Both the position numbers and the translations under genes were made by a program. A stretch of DNA of 64,000 bases, taken from contig NZ_LR134283.1 in assembly GCF_900636475.1 (NCBI RefSeq), positions 1,116,001 through 1,180,000 of the forward strand, written 5' to 3'. Below the pieces are notes generated by a model, which worked only from the letters and a program-made list of their open reading frames with translations, searched no databases and was not told the origin of the DNA. Below, one piece after another: positions 11,665 to 21,002 of the stretch. How positions within the stretch are numbered: position 1 is the stretch's first letter; each line of letters starts with the position of its first letter. Source of the DNA: Streptococcus anginosus. GTDB taxonomy: Bacteria; Bacillota; Bacilli; Lactobacillales; Streptococcaceae.

Positions 11665-12231
11665 TTAAATTTTACCAACTAAATCAAGACTTGGAGTCAG
11701 CGTTTCAATTCCTTCTTTCCACTTAGCTGGACACACTTCACCTGGATGGCTACGTACATATTGTGCAGCATGGATTTTGTCAATCAAGACAGACGCATCA
11801 CGACCAATACCATCTGCATTGATTTCAAGCGCTTGAACAACACCATCTGGATCGATGATAAAGGTACCACGTTGAGACAGCCCGCTTTCATCTAACACGT
11901 CAAAACCAAGTGAAATAGTGTGAGATGGATCTCCAATCATAATGTACTCAAGTTTTCCAATGGCATCTGAATAATCATGCCAAGCTTTATGTGTAAAATG
12001 CGTATCTGTTGAAACAGAATAAACTTCCACACCTAGTTCTTTAAGAGCTGCATACTGCTCTTGCAAATCCTCCAACTCAGTCGGACAAACAAATGAAAAA
12101 TCAGCAGGATAGAAGCAAACGACGCTCCAATGACCTTTTAAATCTTCACTAGAAACTGTGATAAATTTCCCGTTTCCAGCGTGATAAGCATCTGCTGTAA
12201 ACTCGACAATTTCCTTACCAATAAGTGACAT
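11665..12231 (-). CDS. ahpC: Alkyl hydroperoxide reductase AhpC (2-Cys peroxiredoxin)
   Basis: Reduces H2O2 and organic peroxides. It has 188 aa with peroxidatic Cys49 (FSFVCPTE) and resolving Cys167 (GEVCPAKW), the typical AhpC1 arrangement. It is the first gene of ahpCF, with its own promoter upstream (12283-12311). In streptococci, which lack catalase, this operon is a main peroxide defence. Confidence 0.97.
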   Translation of the reverse strand: MSLIGKEIVEFTADAYHAGNGKFITVSSEDLKGHWSVVCFYPADFSFVCPTELEDLQEQYAALKELGVEVYSVSTDTHFTHKAWHDYSDAIGKLEYIMIGDPSHTISLGFDVLDESGLSQRGTFIIDPDGVVQALEINADGIGRDASVLIDKIHAAQYVRSHPGEVCPAKWKEGIETLTPSLDLVGKI

Positions 12232-12265
12232 AAGATTACCTCCAAAATTAGTTTTATAATAAAAT

Positions 12266-12311
12266 AAAAATCTTATAAGCCCATTATAGCCTATAAGATT
12301 TTTAGTGTCTA
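12266..12311 (-). promoter_or_regulatory. ahpC promoter inside an inverted repeat
   Basis: On the minus strand, -35 TAGACA (12306-12311) and -10 TATAAT (12283-12288) are 17 bases apart. The -10 lies in the loop of an inverted repeat, AAAAATCTTATA (12292-12303) against TATAAGATTTTT (12266-12277). The repeat could be an operator or the mapZ terminator; the sequence alone does not decide. Confidence 0.6.
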
Positions 12312-12333
12312 ATATCTTGCTTGAAAACGTTTC

Positions 12334-13830
12334 CTAATAATCCAAAGCATCTGCGTAACCCGCGCCATTTCCTACAAAATAACCCGTTTTACAGTTAATA
12401 CTAAAGAGGTAGGTTCCGTCCGTTCTAAATAAATTGTAATAACCATTTCCGTTGATAATATTCACACGTTCAAGAATATAATTATCTCCTGTGAAATAGC
12501 CACGTTCCCGTGAGGTTGCTAAGATTTTTTCTAACACACCAGGATTGAAATTCCAAGCTGGATTATTACTGTCGTTAATTTTAGTTTGGTCGTATGGTAC
12601 TCGACTTAAATGACGCTGTAAATTCGTGCCTGACGCTGGTGCTGCTGGAGCAGTTGTTTGCGCTGGTACAGAAGCTGGTTGTTCTGCTACAGGTGCTTGA
12701 GCGGAGCTTTGTGACGGTGCAGCGGCAGCCTCAGATTGAGGAGCAGAGGTTTGTTGACTCTTTCCTAAGCTAATCGCAGATTTCAACACCTTATCCAAGT
12801 CCGTATTTCCAGTTGTGACATCTGTAAATTTGGCATCACTTTTAATCTTCGCCTTTGTATCTAAAACACCGTCTGTAATAGCTGCTGAGGTGAACTGTGC
12901 ATTCACATTTTGAACAGCCTCAACTTGTTTGACCAAGCTATCGTATTTTGCTTTGGCAACATTGTACTCGTTGGTGTTTTTTAATTTTTCTAGTGCTGCT
13001 TTTAGTTTGTTTAAGTTTCCGAAACTGCTGTTTTTCAAAGCCAATTTATTGGCATCTGTAAAGAATGAATCATAAAGGCTGTTGAAAGCTTTCAAATTCT
13101 TATTTTCAGAGCTAGAAGTAGTAGAAGATTTACTGGTTTGGCTCGTTGAATTTGTAGCTGGCTTTGCTTGCTTTCTATTCAACGACAGATAAACAGTCCC
13201 ACCGATTAGAGCCAGTAAAGCAACACTCGCTGCAGAATAGAGGACTTTCTTATTTTTATAAAATGGAACTTTCTCCGTTTCCATTTCTTCATCTAACGCT
13301 GTAAAAGTCGGATAGCTTTCCGTTGACTCAGTTGAACTCACAGGAATATCATCCATTTCAGGCTGAATTGGTTCCATTATTTTTGTCTCAGCCTCTAACT
13401 CCTCTGGAGTTTGTGTACTGTTTTCTTCCGAAGTTTCTTGCGGTTCTGCTTCGCTGGCTGCAAGTGCAGCTACTGTTTCATCAAAGGCAGACTCCTCAGA
13501 CGCTACCTCTGCAGATTCTAGGGGGGCTTCCTCTTGAACCTCATCGTGCATCTCCTGGATAAATTCTGCTAAGTCTAACTGGCTCAGTTGTTCTTGATCT
13601 TCTGCTTCAGACATTTCTTCTGCAGATTGAGCCGAAAATTTCCCAGCTTCAATTTCTTGACGGTGCTGTTTAATGTATTTATCCAGCACATTATCCTCTT
13701 CCGTCACTCCTGCTTCAAGTTCTTCGCTTTTTCGAGCAGCTTGACCAACTGTCATTTCTTTAGCTGTTTCAAAATCAAGAATTGATTCTTTTTCTTCTTG
13801 TTCTGGCAAATGTTTTTCGTCTTTACTCAC
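12334..13830 (-). CDS. mapZ: Mid-cell-anchored protein Z (division-site marker MapZ/LocZ)
   Basis: Bitopic membrane protein that marks the future division site and positions FtsZ in streptococci. The 498-aa protein has an acidic cytosolic part (1-190), whose N-terminus resembles the FtsZ-contacting region, one membrane helix at about 196-216, and an extracellular part with a Ser/Thr-rich linker, a helical region, an Ala/Pro/Gln-rich linker (about 365-400) and a conserved C-terminal peptidoglycan-binding domain (about 405-498). It starts at GTG 13828-13830 after AAAGGATT. It lies 12 bases after rlmL, as in S. pneumoniae. MapZ is a known StkP substrate; stkP is in this window. Confidence 0.93.
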   Translation of the reverse strand: MSKDEKHLPEQEEKESILDFETAKEMTVGQAARKSEELEAGVTEEDNVLDKYIKQHRQEIEAGKFSAQSAEEMSEAEDQEQLSQLDLAEFIQEMHDEVQEEAPLESAEVASEESAFDETVAALAASEAEPQETSEENSTQTPEELEAETKIMEPIQPEMDDIPVSSTESTESYPTFTALDEEMETEKVPFYKNKKVLYSAASVALLALIGGTVYLSLNRKQAKPATNSTSQTSKSSTTSSSENKNLKAFNSLYDSFFTDANKLALKNSSFGNLNKLKAALEKLKNTNEYNVAKAKYDSLVKQVEAVQNVNAQFTSAAITDGVLDTKAKIKSDAKFTDVTTGNTDLDKVLKSAISLGKSQQTSAPQSEAAAAPSQSSAQAPVAEQPASVPAQTTAPAAPASGTNLQRHLSRVPYDQTKINDSNNPAWNFNPGVLEKILATSRERGYFTGDNYILERVNIINGNGYYNLFRTDGTYLFSINCKTGYFVGNGAGYADALDY

Positions 13831-13842
13831 GGCAAATCCTTT

Positions 13843-14997
13843 CTAATCTATCTGACGTTTGATTCTCTGACCAAAATATTGGTACAAATCAACTTTTAAA
13901 GTCCCGTTATAGAGTTTTCGTTTTTTATCGGCTTGACTGCCAAATTTTGCTTCAAACGCTTCATCACTCGTCAAGATAAACTTGCTCCACGTTTTTAGTG
14001 GTGCAAAAGTCTGCCCCATTTCTTGATAAAGCTTGGTTACAGAATCATCATCCAGCAATCTCTCTCCATAAGGGGGATTGGAAACAATGACACCATTTAT
14101 CTTGTCGGTATGCAAATCCTGCAAGCGCATTTGCTTGAAAAGAATCTGCTCAGAAACACCTGCTTCTTCGGCATTTCGTTTAGCAATCTCCACCATTCGT
14201 GCATCAATATCAGATCCTAAAATATCAAGCTGAATATCTTGCTTGATTTGCTCTAAAGCTCTAGCGCGAACATGCCTAATCAAGTCTGAATCAACCCAAT
14301 TCCACTCTTCAAACGCAAAATGGCGATGAAGCCCCGGTGCCATATTCATGCCAATCATAGCTGCCTCAATACAGAAAGTTCCTGAACCACATGTCGGATC
14401 AATCAAGGGCTTATCTGGATACCAATTGGATAAGAGCAGAATCGCAGCCGCCATATTTTCTTTAATCGGTGCGCCACCTTTTTCAGCCCGATAGCCACGT
14501 TTAAAGAGACTAGAGCCTGTCGTATCGATTAAAACAGTTGCCACGTCTTTCAAAATAGAAACTTCAATCTTGAACTCAGCTCCATTTTCCATTAGGGGAA
14601 CACCCTCTGGTCGAGCATAGTGCTTTTGCAACTTTTTGACTACTGCTTTTTTAGAAATAGCTTGCACACTTGGTTCATTGTGAAGTTTTGATTTGACACA
14701 TTTTGCCTTGGCAATTGGAAATTTTGCTCCAAGCGGTAAATAGTTTTCCCAATCCAAAGCAAAAACACTCTGGAATAATTCCTCAAAGGTCTTAGCCGGA
14801 AAACTGCCAACAACAATCTTAATGCGGTCTGCTGCACGCAACCAGAGATTAGTTTCAATAATGGTTTCAACAGTTCCGTCAAAACGCACGCGACCATTTT
14901 CCACTTGACATTCTAAGCCAAGATTTCTGATTTCACGACCAACCACAGCCTCTAAACCAGCCGCAGCAGTCGCAATCAACTTAAATTTTGTTTTCAT
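13843..14997 (-). CDS. rlmL: THUMP-domain rRNA (guanine-N2)-methyltransferase, RlmL-like
   Basis: Probable 23S rRNA m2G methyltransferase (YpsC/RlmL N-terminal-half family). It has an N-terminal ferredoxin-like/THUMP domain (about 1-160) and a C-terminal Rossmann methyltransferase with the SAM loop DPTCGSGTF and the catalytic NPPYGERL motif. The start at ATG 14995-14997 (384 aa) follows AGAGGA; the longer reading to 15024 begins inside the rnpB terminator hairpin and is unlikely. It lacks the RlmK half found in the E. coli fusion, as is normal in Firmicutes. Confidence 0.88.
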   Translation of the reverse strand: MKTKFKLIATAAAGLEAVVGREIRNLGLECQVENGRVRFDGTVETIIETNLWLRAADRIKIVVGSFPAKTFEELFQSVFALDWENYLPLGAKFPIAKAKCVKSKLHNEPSVQAISKKAVVKKLQKHYARPEGVPLMENGAEFKIEVSILKDVATVLIDTTGSSLFKRGYRAEKGGAPIKENMAAAILLLSNWYPDKPLIDPTCGSGTFCIEAAMIGMNMAPGLHRHFAFEEWNWVDSDLIRHVRARALEQIKQDIQLDILGSDIDARMVEIAKRNAEEAGVSEQILFKQMRLQDLHTDKINGVIVSNPPYGERLLDDDSVTKLYQEMGQTFAPLKTWSKFILTSDEAFEAKFGSQADKKRKLYNGTLKVDLYQYFGQRIKRQID

Positions 14998-15006
14998 TCG
15001 TCCTCT

Positions 15007-15036
15007 CAAAATAAAAGCTAGCATAATACGCTAGCT
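15007..15036 (-). terminator. rnpB terminator
   Basis: On the minus strand AGCTAGC, a 7-base loop and GCTAGCT are followed by TTTATTTT, directly after the RNase P RNA. Confidence 0.8.
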
Positions 15037-15040
15037 AAAC

Positions 15041-15422
15041 CTATATGCAACTTTCTATAAGCCATGTTTTGTTCCAGAAATAACTAGGTATCATTTCCTT
15101 CGATAATCATCTGTCTACTGTTTCCAGTCAGAATGCTGCGTTCGTTTCCACGCATTCCGTGCCCCGACCAAAGTTTGGGTTGCTAGCTTGAGGGGTTTAC
15201 CGCGTTCCACTTCTTGTGTTTCCACAAAAACTACGTCACTGTGGCACTTTCAGGACTATTCCAGCATATCCAGAGACGTAGCTGTTTCGTCCGCCGTAAC
15301 GATTTCTCGTCCCTAGGCTTATTGTTTCACCTAGCACAAACACTACGGGCATCACAGCCCGTGCTAGCATGGACTTTCCTCATGAAAAGACGACTCTTCA
15401 CGCGATTATCCAAAAATTGCAC
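15041..15422 (-). ncRNA. rnpB: RNase P RNA (type B)
   Basis: The catalytic RNA that trims tRNA 5' leaders. I recognise the streptococcal rnpB on the minus strand: a 5' end at GTGCAATTTTTGG, GAGGAAAGTCCATGCTAGCA (P4 5' strand region), the block GTAAACCCCTCAAGCTAGCA, GGAATGCGTGGAAACG, and the 3' segment ATGGCTTATAGAAAGTTGCAT, whose TTGCAT pairs with the 5' GTGCAA. About 382 nt, normal for type B. Ends are estimated to within a few bases. Only 8 bases separate it from the gpsB stop. Confidence 0.95.
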
Positions 15423-15430
15423 ATTACTTA

Positions 15431-15772
15431 TTAAATTTCGTTATTTAAGATTTGCTTGCCGAATACTTCTTTTTCCAAACGATTTAAGCGTTTTAAAATA
15501 TCAAAATTTGTCAGCGTAGCAGATGCCACTTGAGGGGTTTCCATGATAGATTGCGTCAAAGGTGAAGTTGCCGCCTCATTTGACTTTTTAGCGAGTTCTG
15601 CTTTCAAACGAGCATTTTCTTCACGCAGTTCCTTTACCAAAGCAGCATACGTTTCGTAATCTTTAATGACATTATCTAAAAATTCGTCCACTTCAACCTT
15701 GCTATATCCACGGACGCCAACTTTAAAATCTTGATCAAAAATATCTTTCGGTGTGTAAATAATACTAGCCAT
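15431..15772 (-). CDS. gpsB: Cell-division protein GpsB
   Basis: DivIVA-related coiled-coil adaptor that balances septal and peripheral wall synthesis and supports StkP function. The 113-aa protein has the lipid/PBP-binding DivIVA N-terminus ([12 protein letters not shown], then [11 protein letters not shown]), a central coiled coil (about 35-70) and a short C-terminal helix. The start at ATG 15770-15772 follows GGAGAG; a start four codons upstream would overlap that site. It lies directly 5' of rnpB. Confidence 0.95.
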   Translation of the reverse strand: MASIIYTPKDIFDQDFKVGVRGYSKVEVDEFLDNVIKDYETYAALVKELREENARLKAELAKKSNEAATSPLTQSIMETPQVASATLTNFDILKRLNRLEKEVFGKQILNNEI

Positions 15773-15841
15773 TTCTCTCTCCATTCTCGTTCATTACTTT
15801 AATTATATAAAAAATGAACCGCAAAAATCAAGGTTAAACAT

Positions 15842-16369
15842 CTAATTTTCGGAAAAATTTTCTGCGACCTCATTCAAGTCATCAAATGTTAATTGTTTGA
15901 TAAAATATTGTTCTTGTTTCTTCATCATTTGGTAAAGATGTTTTAAATTTGTTTCATTTTCTTCATCGTAAAAAATATAAGCCCCGTCTGTATTACTGAG
16001 TAGAAAGTGATTGTAATCACGAAATTGGCTGGGATTTTCATAATGAGGATAGGCGTATTTAACAAAATCCACCTGTTTAAAACGACTTAATTTTTCTTGA
16101 TTGGCTTCATTCCAGCTTTCACCTTGATTCTCAAAAGTAAAAATCGTCGCAATTTGAAAATCGTAATCTTGCTGCAATTCTTTTGCAACCTCTAGTGTCC
16201 AAACTTCAAAACCTAAATTCCCAGTGAAAATCAGCCACTCCGCACCTTCTTCCAATAAACGCGTTAAATCTCGCTGAATGGCTTTTTTAATAATCTTGAT
16301 TCGAGGGTCTTTGTCATTAAAAATTCCCAAATCAAAATTCCGATAACCCACTATTAGTACGCTAACCAC
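15842..16369 (-). CDS. ypsA: YpsA-family SLOG protein (DUF1273)
   Basis: A 175-aa cytosolic protein of the YpsA family (SLOG superfamily), which adjoins gpsB and recU in Firmicutes and affects cell division in Bacillus and Staphylococcus. Visible are the N-terminal [13 protein letters not shown] strand-loop, the Gly-rich [10 protein letters not shown] segment and an acidic C-terminus. The reading starts at GTG 16367-16369; an in-frame TAA lies immediately before it, so no longer protein is possible. It is transcribed divergently from recU. Confidence 0.85.
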   Translation of the reverse strand: MVSVLIVGYRNFDLGIFNDKDPRIKIIKKAIQRDLTRLLEEGAEWLIFTGNLGFEVWTLEVAKELQQDYDFQIATIFTFENQGESWNEANQEKLSRFKQVDFVKYAYPHYENPSQFRDYNHFLLSNTDGAYIFYDEENETNLKHLYQMMKKQEQYFIKQLTFDDLNEVAENFSEN

Positions 16370-16400
16370 TTAAATTATCCCTTTATTTCCTTTTTTATGT

Positions 16401-16438
16401 TATAATAGAGTGATGTTATTGTACCAATAAGGAGATAT
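16401..16438 (+). promoter_or_regulatory. recU-pbp1A promoter and ribosome site
   Basis: Extended -10 (TG, T, TATAAT at 16401-16406) and AAGGAGATAT directly before the recU ATG. The -35 is not clear. Confidence 0.55.
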
Positions 16439-17041
16439 ATGGTCAACTATCCACATAAAGTTCCCTCTCGAAATTCATTAAGACTTCCCAAAAAGAAGTC
16501 CGTTGACTTTGCGAATCGGGGAATGTCGTTTGAAAAAATGATCAATGAAACGAATGATTATTATCTTAGTCACGATTTAGCGGTCATTCACAAGAAGCCG
16601 ACCCCTATTCAGATTGTAAAAGTGGATTATCCCAGACGTAGTCAGGCAAAAATTGTTGAAGCCTACTTTCGACAAGCCTCTACAACAGACTATTCTGGTG
16701 TCTATCAGGGACATTATATAGATTTTGAAGCAAAAGAAACACATCAAAAAGCTTCCATGCCGATGAAAAATTTTCATGCTCATCAAATCAAGCACATGGA
16801 ACAAGTCGTCAAACAAGGAGGAATTTGCTTCGTTTTATTGCACTTTTCAGCCTTAAAATTGACATATCTACTTCCTGCTCCTTATTTAATTAACTTCTTC
16901 AAGATTGACAAGGGGAAAAAGTCCATGCCACTTGACTACATTCAAAAGCATGGATATTCTATCTCACAGAATGGTCTTCCTAGCATTCCCTATCTTGAAA
17001 TCATTCAACAAAATTTACTAGGTGGTAAAATAAATGAATAA
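16439..17041 (+). CDS. recU: Holliday-junction resolvase RecU
   Basis: Endonuclease that cuts Holliday junctions and modulates RecA. 200 aa, normal for the family. Visible are the [11 protein letters not shown] segment near residue 28, the [15 protein letters not shown] active-site core (catalytic Asp, Glu and Lys) near residue 100, and [16 protein letters not shown] further on. Its 3' end overlaps pbp1A by 8 bases, the conserved recU-pbp1 pairing of Firmicutes. Confidence 0.95.
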   Translation: MVNYPHKVPSRNSLRLPKKKSVDFANRGMSFEKMINETNDYYLSHDLAVIHKKPTPIQIVKVDYPRRSQAKIVEAYFRQASTTDYSGVYQGHYIDFEAKETHQKASMPMKNFHAHQIKHMEQVVKQGGICFVLLHFSALKLTYLLPAPYLINFFKIDKGKKSMPLDYIQKHGYSISQNGLPSIPYLEIIQQNLLGGKINE

Positions 17042-19202
17042 GCAATCTTTACTGACAGCTGCAAAATATGTAGCTATCGGTCTCATTACATTATTTCTGC
17101 TTGGAGTTGTAGCTGGTGGAGGAATTTTTCTCTATCAAGTTCACAAGGCACCTGCCTTGTCAGAAAAGAAACTAGTCGCCACAACTTCCAGTAAAATCTA
17201 TGATAGTGAAAACAATCTTGTTGCTGACTTAGGTTCTGAAAAAAGGGTCAATGCGGCAACAAGTGATATTCCAACTGACTTAGTACGAGCTATCGTTGCA
17301 ATTGAAGACCACCGTTTCTTCAATCATCGCGGCGTGGACTCTGTTCGTATTTTGGGTGCTTTCTTGAATAATCTGCGCAGAGGAAATCGACAAGGAGGGT
17401 CAACGTTGACGCAACAGTTGATTAAACTGACCTACTTCTCCACTTCAAGTGCCGACCAAACACTATCACGGAAAATTCAAGAAGCCTGGTTAGCTATTCA
17501 ATTGGAGCGCAAAGCCACTAAGCAAGAAATTATTACATACTATGTAAATAAGGTCTATATGTCAAATGGTAACTACGGTATGCAAACAGCTGCTCAAAGT
17601 TATTACGGCAAAGATTTGAAAGACTTGAGCTTAGCTCAAACTGCTTTATTGGCGGGGATGCCTCAGGCACCAAACCAATACGACCCTTATACAAAACCAG
17701 AAGCAGCCAAAAATCGTCGCAATCTTGTATTGTCAGAAATGTATAAACTCAAATACATCTCTGCTGAGCAATATGAAAAAGCAGTCAATACACCCGTCAC
17801 AGATGGTCTGCAAAGCTTAAAAAATTCAGCTTCTTATCCTGCTTACATGGATAACTACTTAAAGCAAGTTATTGAGCAAGTCCAAGAAGAAACGGGTTAT
17901 AACTTGCTGACGACGGGAATGGAAGTGTATACAAACGTAAACAGAGCGGCTCAAGAACGCCTTTGGAACATTTATAATAGCAATGAATATGTTGCTTATC
18001 CAGATGATGAATTACAAGTAGCTTCTACCATTATAGATGCTACAACTGGTAAGGTGATTGCTCAACTAGGCGCCCGAAATCAAGCTTCAAATGTTTCTTT
18101 TGGTACTAACCAAGCGGTTGAAACCAATCGCGACTGGGGCTCAACCATGAAACCGATCACGGATTACGCTCCAGCCATTGAAAATGGCATTTACACTTCT
18201 ACGGCTGCTTACATTAGTGATGCTCCTTATAATTATCCTGGAACAACTACTCCAGTCTACAACTGGGATATGCGCTATTTTGGAAACATCACCATTCAGT
18301 ATGCACTTCAAGAGTCTCGGAACGTTCCAGCTGTCAAGACGTTAGAAGCCGTCGGACTCAGCAAGTCTAAGAAATTCCTAAGCGGACTGGGCATTAATTA
18401 TCCAGATATGGTATATGCAAATGCCATTTCAAGTAACACGACAAAATCCGATCGAAAATATGGTGCCAGCAGTGAAAAAATGGCTGCTGCCTATGCTGCT
18501 TTTGCAAATGGTGGAACTTATTACAAACCACAATATGTCAGCCGTGTTGTCTTTAGCGATGGAACCTCAAAAGATTTCTCTAATCAAGGTACAACCGCAA
18601 TGAAAGAAACAACAGCTTACATGATGACAAATATGCTGAAAACAGTTCTTACATCTGGTACTGGGACCAATGCAGCTATATCTGGTGTCTATCAAGCCGG
18701 TAAAACAGGAACTTCCAACTATTCCGATGATGAACTAGCGAAACTAACGAAGCCTTATGGTGGCTCTAGTGTTGTGACTCCTGATGAACTCTTTGTTGGT
18801 TATACGCAGAAATATTCAATGGCGGTATGGACAGGTTACACTAATCGTCTTACTCCCGTTCTGGACGATGGTGTGAAAGTCGCAACAGATGTTTACCGTG
18901 CGATGATGTCTTACTTGTCTGAAAGCGGGACAGAAGACTGGGAAATGCCTAGCGGCCTTTATCGTAGCGGAAATTATGTCTTTTTAGCCAATTCCACTAA
19001 TAGATACCAAGGAAATTATTATAATTCTACTTCCAGTTCGAGTCTTGAAGAATCATCATCTTCTTCAAGTAGCCAAGAAAGTTCTACCCAAGAGTCATCA
19101 AGCAGCTCTGCTTCATCAAGTACAGAACCGAGTGCTTCTACGTCTGCAAGTTCTCCTAATGGCGGTGGAAATTCAGAAACTCCTCCTTCACGAAACCGAT
19201 AA
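17034..19202 (+). CDS. pbp1A: Class A penicillin-binding protein 1A
   Basis: Bifunctional peptidoglycan glycosyltransferase/transpeptidase of 722 aa. It has an N-terminal membrane helix (about 15-35), a GT51 domain with catalytic Glu91 ([10 protein letters not shown]) and GGSTLTQQL, and a transpeptidase with SxxK (STMK, near residue 370), SRN and KTGTSNY. After about residue 655 comes a low-complexity tail of Ser, Glu and Thr ending in Gly/Asn/Pro, usual for streptococcal PBP1A. The three transpeptidase motifs look like the susceptible type; resistance substitutions cannot be judged without alignment. Coupled to recU. Confidence 0.95.
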   Translation: MNKQSLLTAAKYVAIGLITLFLLGVVAGGGIFLYQVHKAPALSEKKLVATTSSKIYDSENNLVADLGSEKRVNAATSDIPTDLVRAIVAIEDHRFFNHRGVDSVRILGAFLNNLRRGNRQGGSTLTQQLIKLTYFSTSSADQTLSRKIQEAWLAIQLERKATKQEIITYYVNKVYMSNGNYGMQTAAQSYYGKDLKDLSLAQTALLAGMPQAPNQYDPYTKPEAAKNRRNLVLSEMYKLKYISAEQYEKAVNTPVTDGLQSLKNSASYPAYMDNYLKQVIEQVQEETGYNLLTTGMEVYTNVNRAAQERLWNIYNSNEYVAYPDDELQVASTIIDATTGKVIAQLGARNQASNVSFGTNQAVETNRDWGSTMKPITDYAPAIENGIYTSTAAYISDAPYNYPGTTTPVYNWDMRYFGNITIQYALQESRNVPAVKTLEAVGLSKSKKFLSGLGINYPDMVYANAISSNTTKSDRKYGASSEKMAAAYAAFANGGTYYKPQYVSRVVFSDGTSKDFSNQGTTAMKETTAYMMTNMLKTVLTSGTGTNAAISGVYQAGKTGTSNYSDDELAKLTKPYGGSSVVTPDELFVGYTQKYSMAVWTGYTNRLTPVLDDGVKVATDVYRAMMSYLSESGTEDWEMPSGLYRSGNYVFLANSTNRYQGNYYNSTSSSSLEESSSSSSSQESSTQESSSSSASSSTEPSASTSASSPNGGGNSETPPSRNR

Positions 19203-19272
19203 TGAACAAGTTCCTGAAAGCCAAGCCGTTTAAAAGTTAACACCTTCAAATCAGAGTTTTGTAAAAATTAAA

Positions 19273-19328
19273 AAACACGAACAATCAAGACCAGTAAATA
19301 ACTGGCTATAAGATTGTTCGTGTTTTTA
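19273..19328 (+). terminator. pbp1A terminator
   Basis: ACACGAACAATC pairs with GATTGTTCGTGT around an inner hairpin (CCAGTaaataACTGG) and is followed by TTTTT; A-runs on the other side make it potentially bidirectional for the convergent pepC. Confidence 0.85.
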
Positions 19329-19367
19329 ATATTTCAATTCCTGATGAAATCACCATGAAGCAGTCTT

Positions 19368-19483
19368 ATACCTTATGAAAATCTCTTCAAACTTTGTCAG
19401 TTTCGTCTGCGATCTCAAAAGCTCCTCTTTTAATCTGCTTACGGACTCATCTCTTAGTTTGCAATTTGATTTTCATTAAGTAT
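19368..19483. repeat. Degenerate MITE-like intergenic repeat
   Basis: A 116-bp noncoding block with 16-base terminal inverted arms, ATACCTTATGAAAATC (19368-19383) and GATTTTCATTAAGTAT (19468-19483), two mismatches. Read on the minus strand it follows the plan of a common streptococcal intergenic repeat (TACTTAATGAAAATCAAA, GCAAACTA, TTTGAAGAGATTTTC). Nothing in it looks coding. Confidence 0.6.
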
Positions 19484-19517
19484 CAAAATTTTTTATACCG
19501 CTTCTTTTTAATTCTTA

Positions 19518-20855
19518 TTATTTACTAGCCAAAGCTCCCATTGGATCCCATGGGGCAAGTACTTTTGGTTCTGCTTCATAAGCAGCTAGTTCTTCTGCTG
19601 TTAAGAATTCCTTACGGACAACGATTTGATAAGTGTACTCGTCCATCCAGTCGTCGCTGGCAACAAAATAACCTTTGTCTCCGACTTTGTCACCCCAAGA
19701 ATTTTCTACTTTCCATTTTGTTGATTTTCCATTTTCATCCAAATCAACACCTGTCAAGACCATAGCATGGGTCATGAGACTTTCGCTGTAATCCAAACGT
19801 CCTGCCTTATCTTGTGTCAATTCAATATCCATGCTTGATGTGAAATCGTACATGTCATTAACCATAACGCCCGCTTTGCGGTTGCTAGATTGACCGACAT
19901 CAGAACCAAACCAAACAGTTTCTCCAGCCTGCATTTGAGCAATAGCCAGCTCTTTCAAACGCTCCATATTAACATTCAAATAACGAACATCACGTGCTCC
20001 TACGACATTTCCTAACATCTCAACTGTATAAGATTTGCCGTATGGTTTGTCAGCTGTAGGAGCATTGATGATTGAAACGTAGTCATCTAATTGAAGATCC
20101 ACGTATTTTTTGTAAAATGCTTGTGGTGTCAGTCCAGTTTCACTGTGGAAATTGTTATCTTTATCACGATAAGCAAAATCAAAAGTACGAGGTGGGAGTC
20201 CAAGTGACATTGCTAAGAAATTAAAGATTTCTTGCAAGAGCTCTTCTTTTTTAGCTTGAATAGCTATCGCATCTGCTCCACTAGTAACCAAATCACGCAA
20301 GATTTGTGCATCTTGACGGAGTAATTTATTGAGATATTGGTTGAGCTCACGGCTATTGCTAGATGAAATGGATTCTGGGTAAACTGATTTTGGAACAACC
20401 CCATATTTTTCAAAAAGTGCCACAACCATATCCCATTGTCCGCCGTCTTGTTGAGGCGTATCTAAGAGGAATTTCACTTTGCGGCTGGTTAAGTCTTGGT
20501 CAGCTGTTGCTAAGACTTGCTCTAAAAACCAGTTGGATTTTTCATATTTATCCCAAAAGAATGTGTGCGCTTGAGACAATTCAAATTCTTCTAATTGAAA
20601 GCCTGCAATCACTTTATGACGGAATGTATTGAGCGCTGCAAACATCCAGCAACGTCCAGACGCTTTTTGATTGCTGACTTTATCTTTGGTCAAATCAATG
20701 GAAAACACAGGATTGTTTTCAATTGCACTGCTGCGCTTTTCAAGCGATGTTAATAAACCATTGTGGCTAACTGCATTTTCAATTGCAGCATACTTAGCAG
20801 TTGCTTCATAATTTGCATATAATTTATCTGTAAATTGTTGATCTATAGAATTCAT
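19518..20855 (-). CDS. pepC: Aminopeptidase C (bleomycin-hydrolase family)
   Basis: Cytosolic C1-family cysteine aminopeptidase of 445 aa that releases N-terminal residues from peptides. The catalytic triad is visible: Cys69 (SGRCWMF), His in THAMVLTG and Asn in VENSWGD. There is no signal peptide. A strong GGAGGT ribosome site precedes the ATG. It is a monocistronic minus-strand gene. Confidence 0.96.
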   Translation of the reverse strand: MNSIDQQFTDKLYANYEATAKYAAIENAVSHNGLLTSLEKRSSAIENNPVFSIDLTKDKVSNQKASGRCWMFAALNTFRHKVIAGFQLEEFELSQAHTFFWDKYEKSNWFLEQVLATADQDLTSRKVKFLLDTPQQDGGQWDMVVALFEKYGVVPKSVYPESISSSNSRELNQYLNKLLRQDAQILRDLVTSGADAIAIQAKKEELLQEIFNFLAMSLGLPPRTFDFAYRDKDNNFHSETGLTPQAFYKKYVDLQLDDYVSIINAPTADKPYGKSYTVEMLGNVVGARDVRYLNVNMERLKELAIAQMQAGETVWFGSDVGQSSNRKAGVMVNDMYDFTSSMDIELTQDKAGRLDYSESLMTHAMVLTGVDLDENGKSTKWKVENSWGDKVGDKGYFVASDDWMDEYTYQIVVRKEFLTAEELAAYEAEPKVLAPWDPMGALASK

Positions 20856-20912
20856 AGATACCTCCTTCTAATTCTAAACACTATTATAGCTTATTTCCAA
20901 AAATCTTCAAAC

Positions 20913-20939
20913 AAAAAGTTAGGCGCACCTAACTTTTTG
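20913..20939 (-). terminator. nadE terminator
   Basis: AAAAAGTTAGG, a 4-base loop and CCTAACTTTTT form a near-perfect symmetrical hairpin 60 bases after the nadE stop. Confidence 0.8.
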
Positions 20940-21002
20940 TTATACAGCTGATTTTAGTAACCGACGTATTTTAAAAAACATAAGTCAGAACAATTCTCCT
21001 GC

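Noticed and set aside
13057..13562. Plus-strand frames inside mapZ
   Set aside because: Mirror images of the low-complexity Glu/Ala/Gln-rich mapZ coding sequence.
15214..15519. 101-codon plus-strand frame
   Set aside because: Antisense to RNase P RNA and gpsB; the apparent frame comes from conserved RNA sequence.
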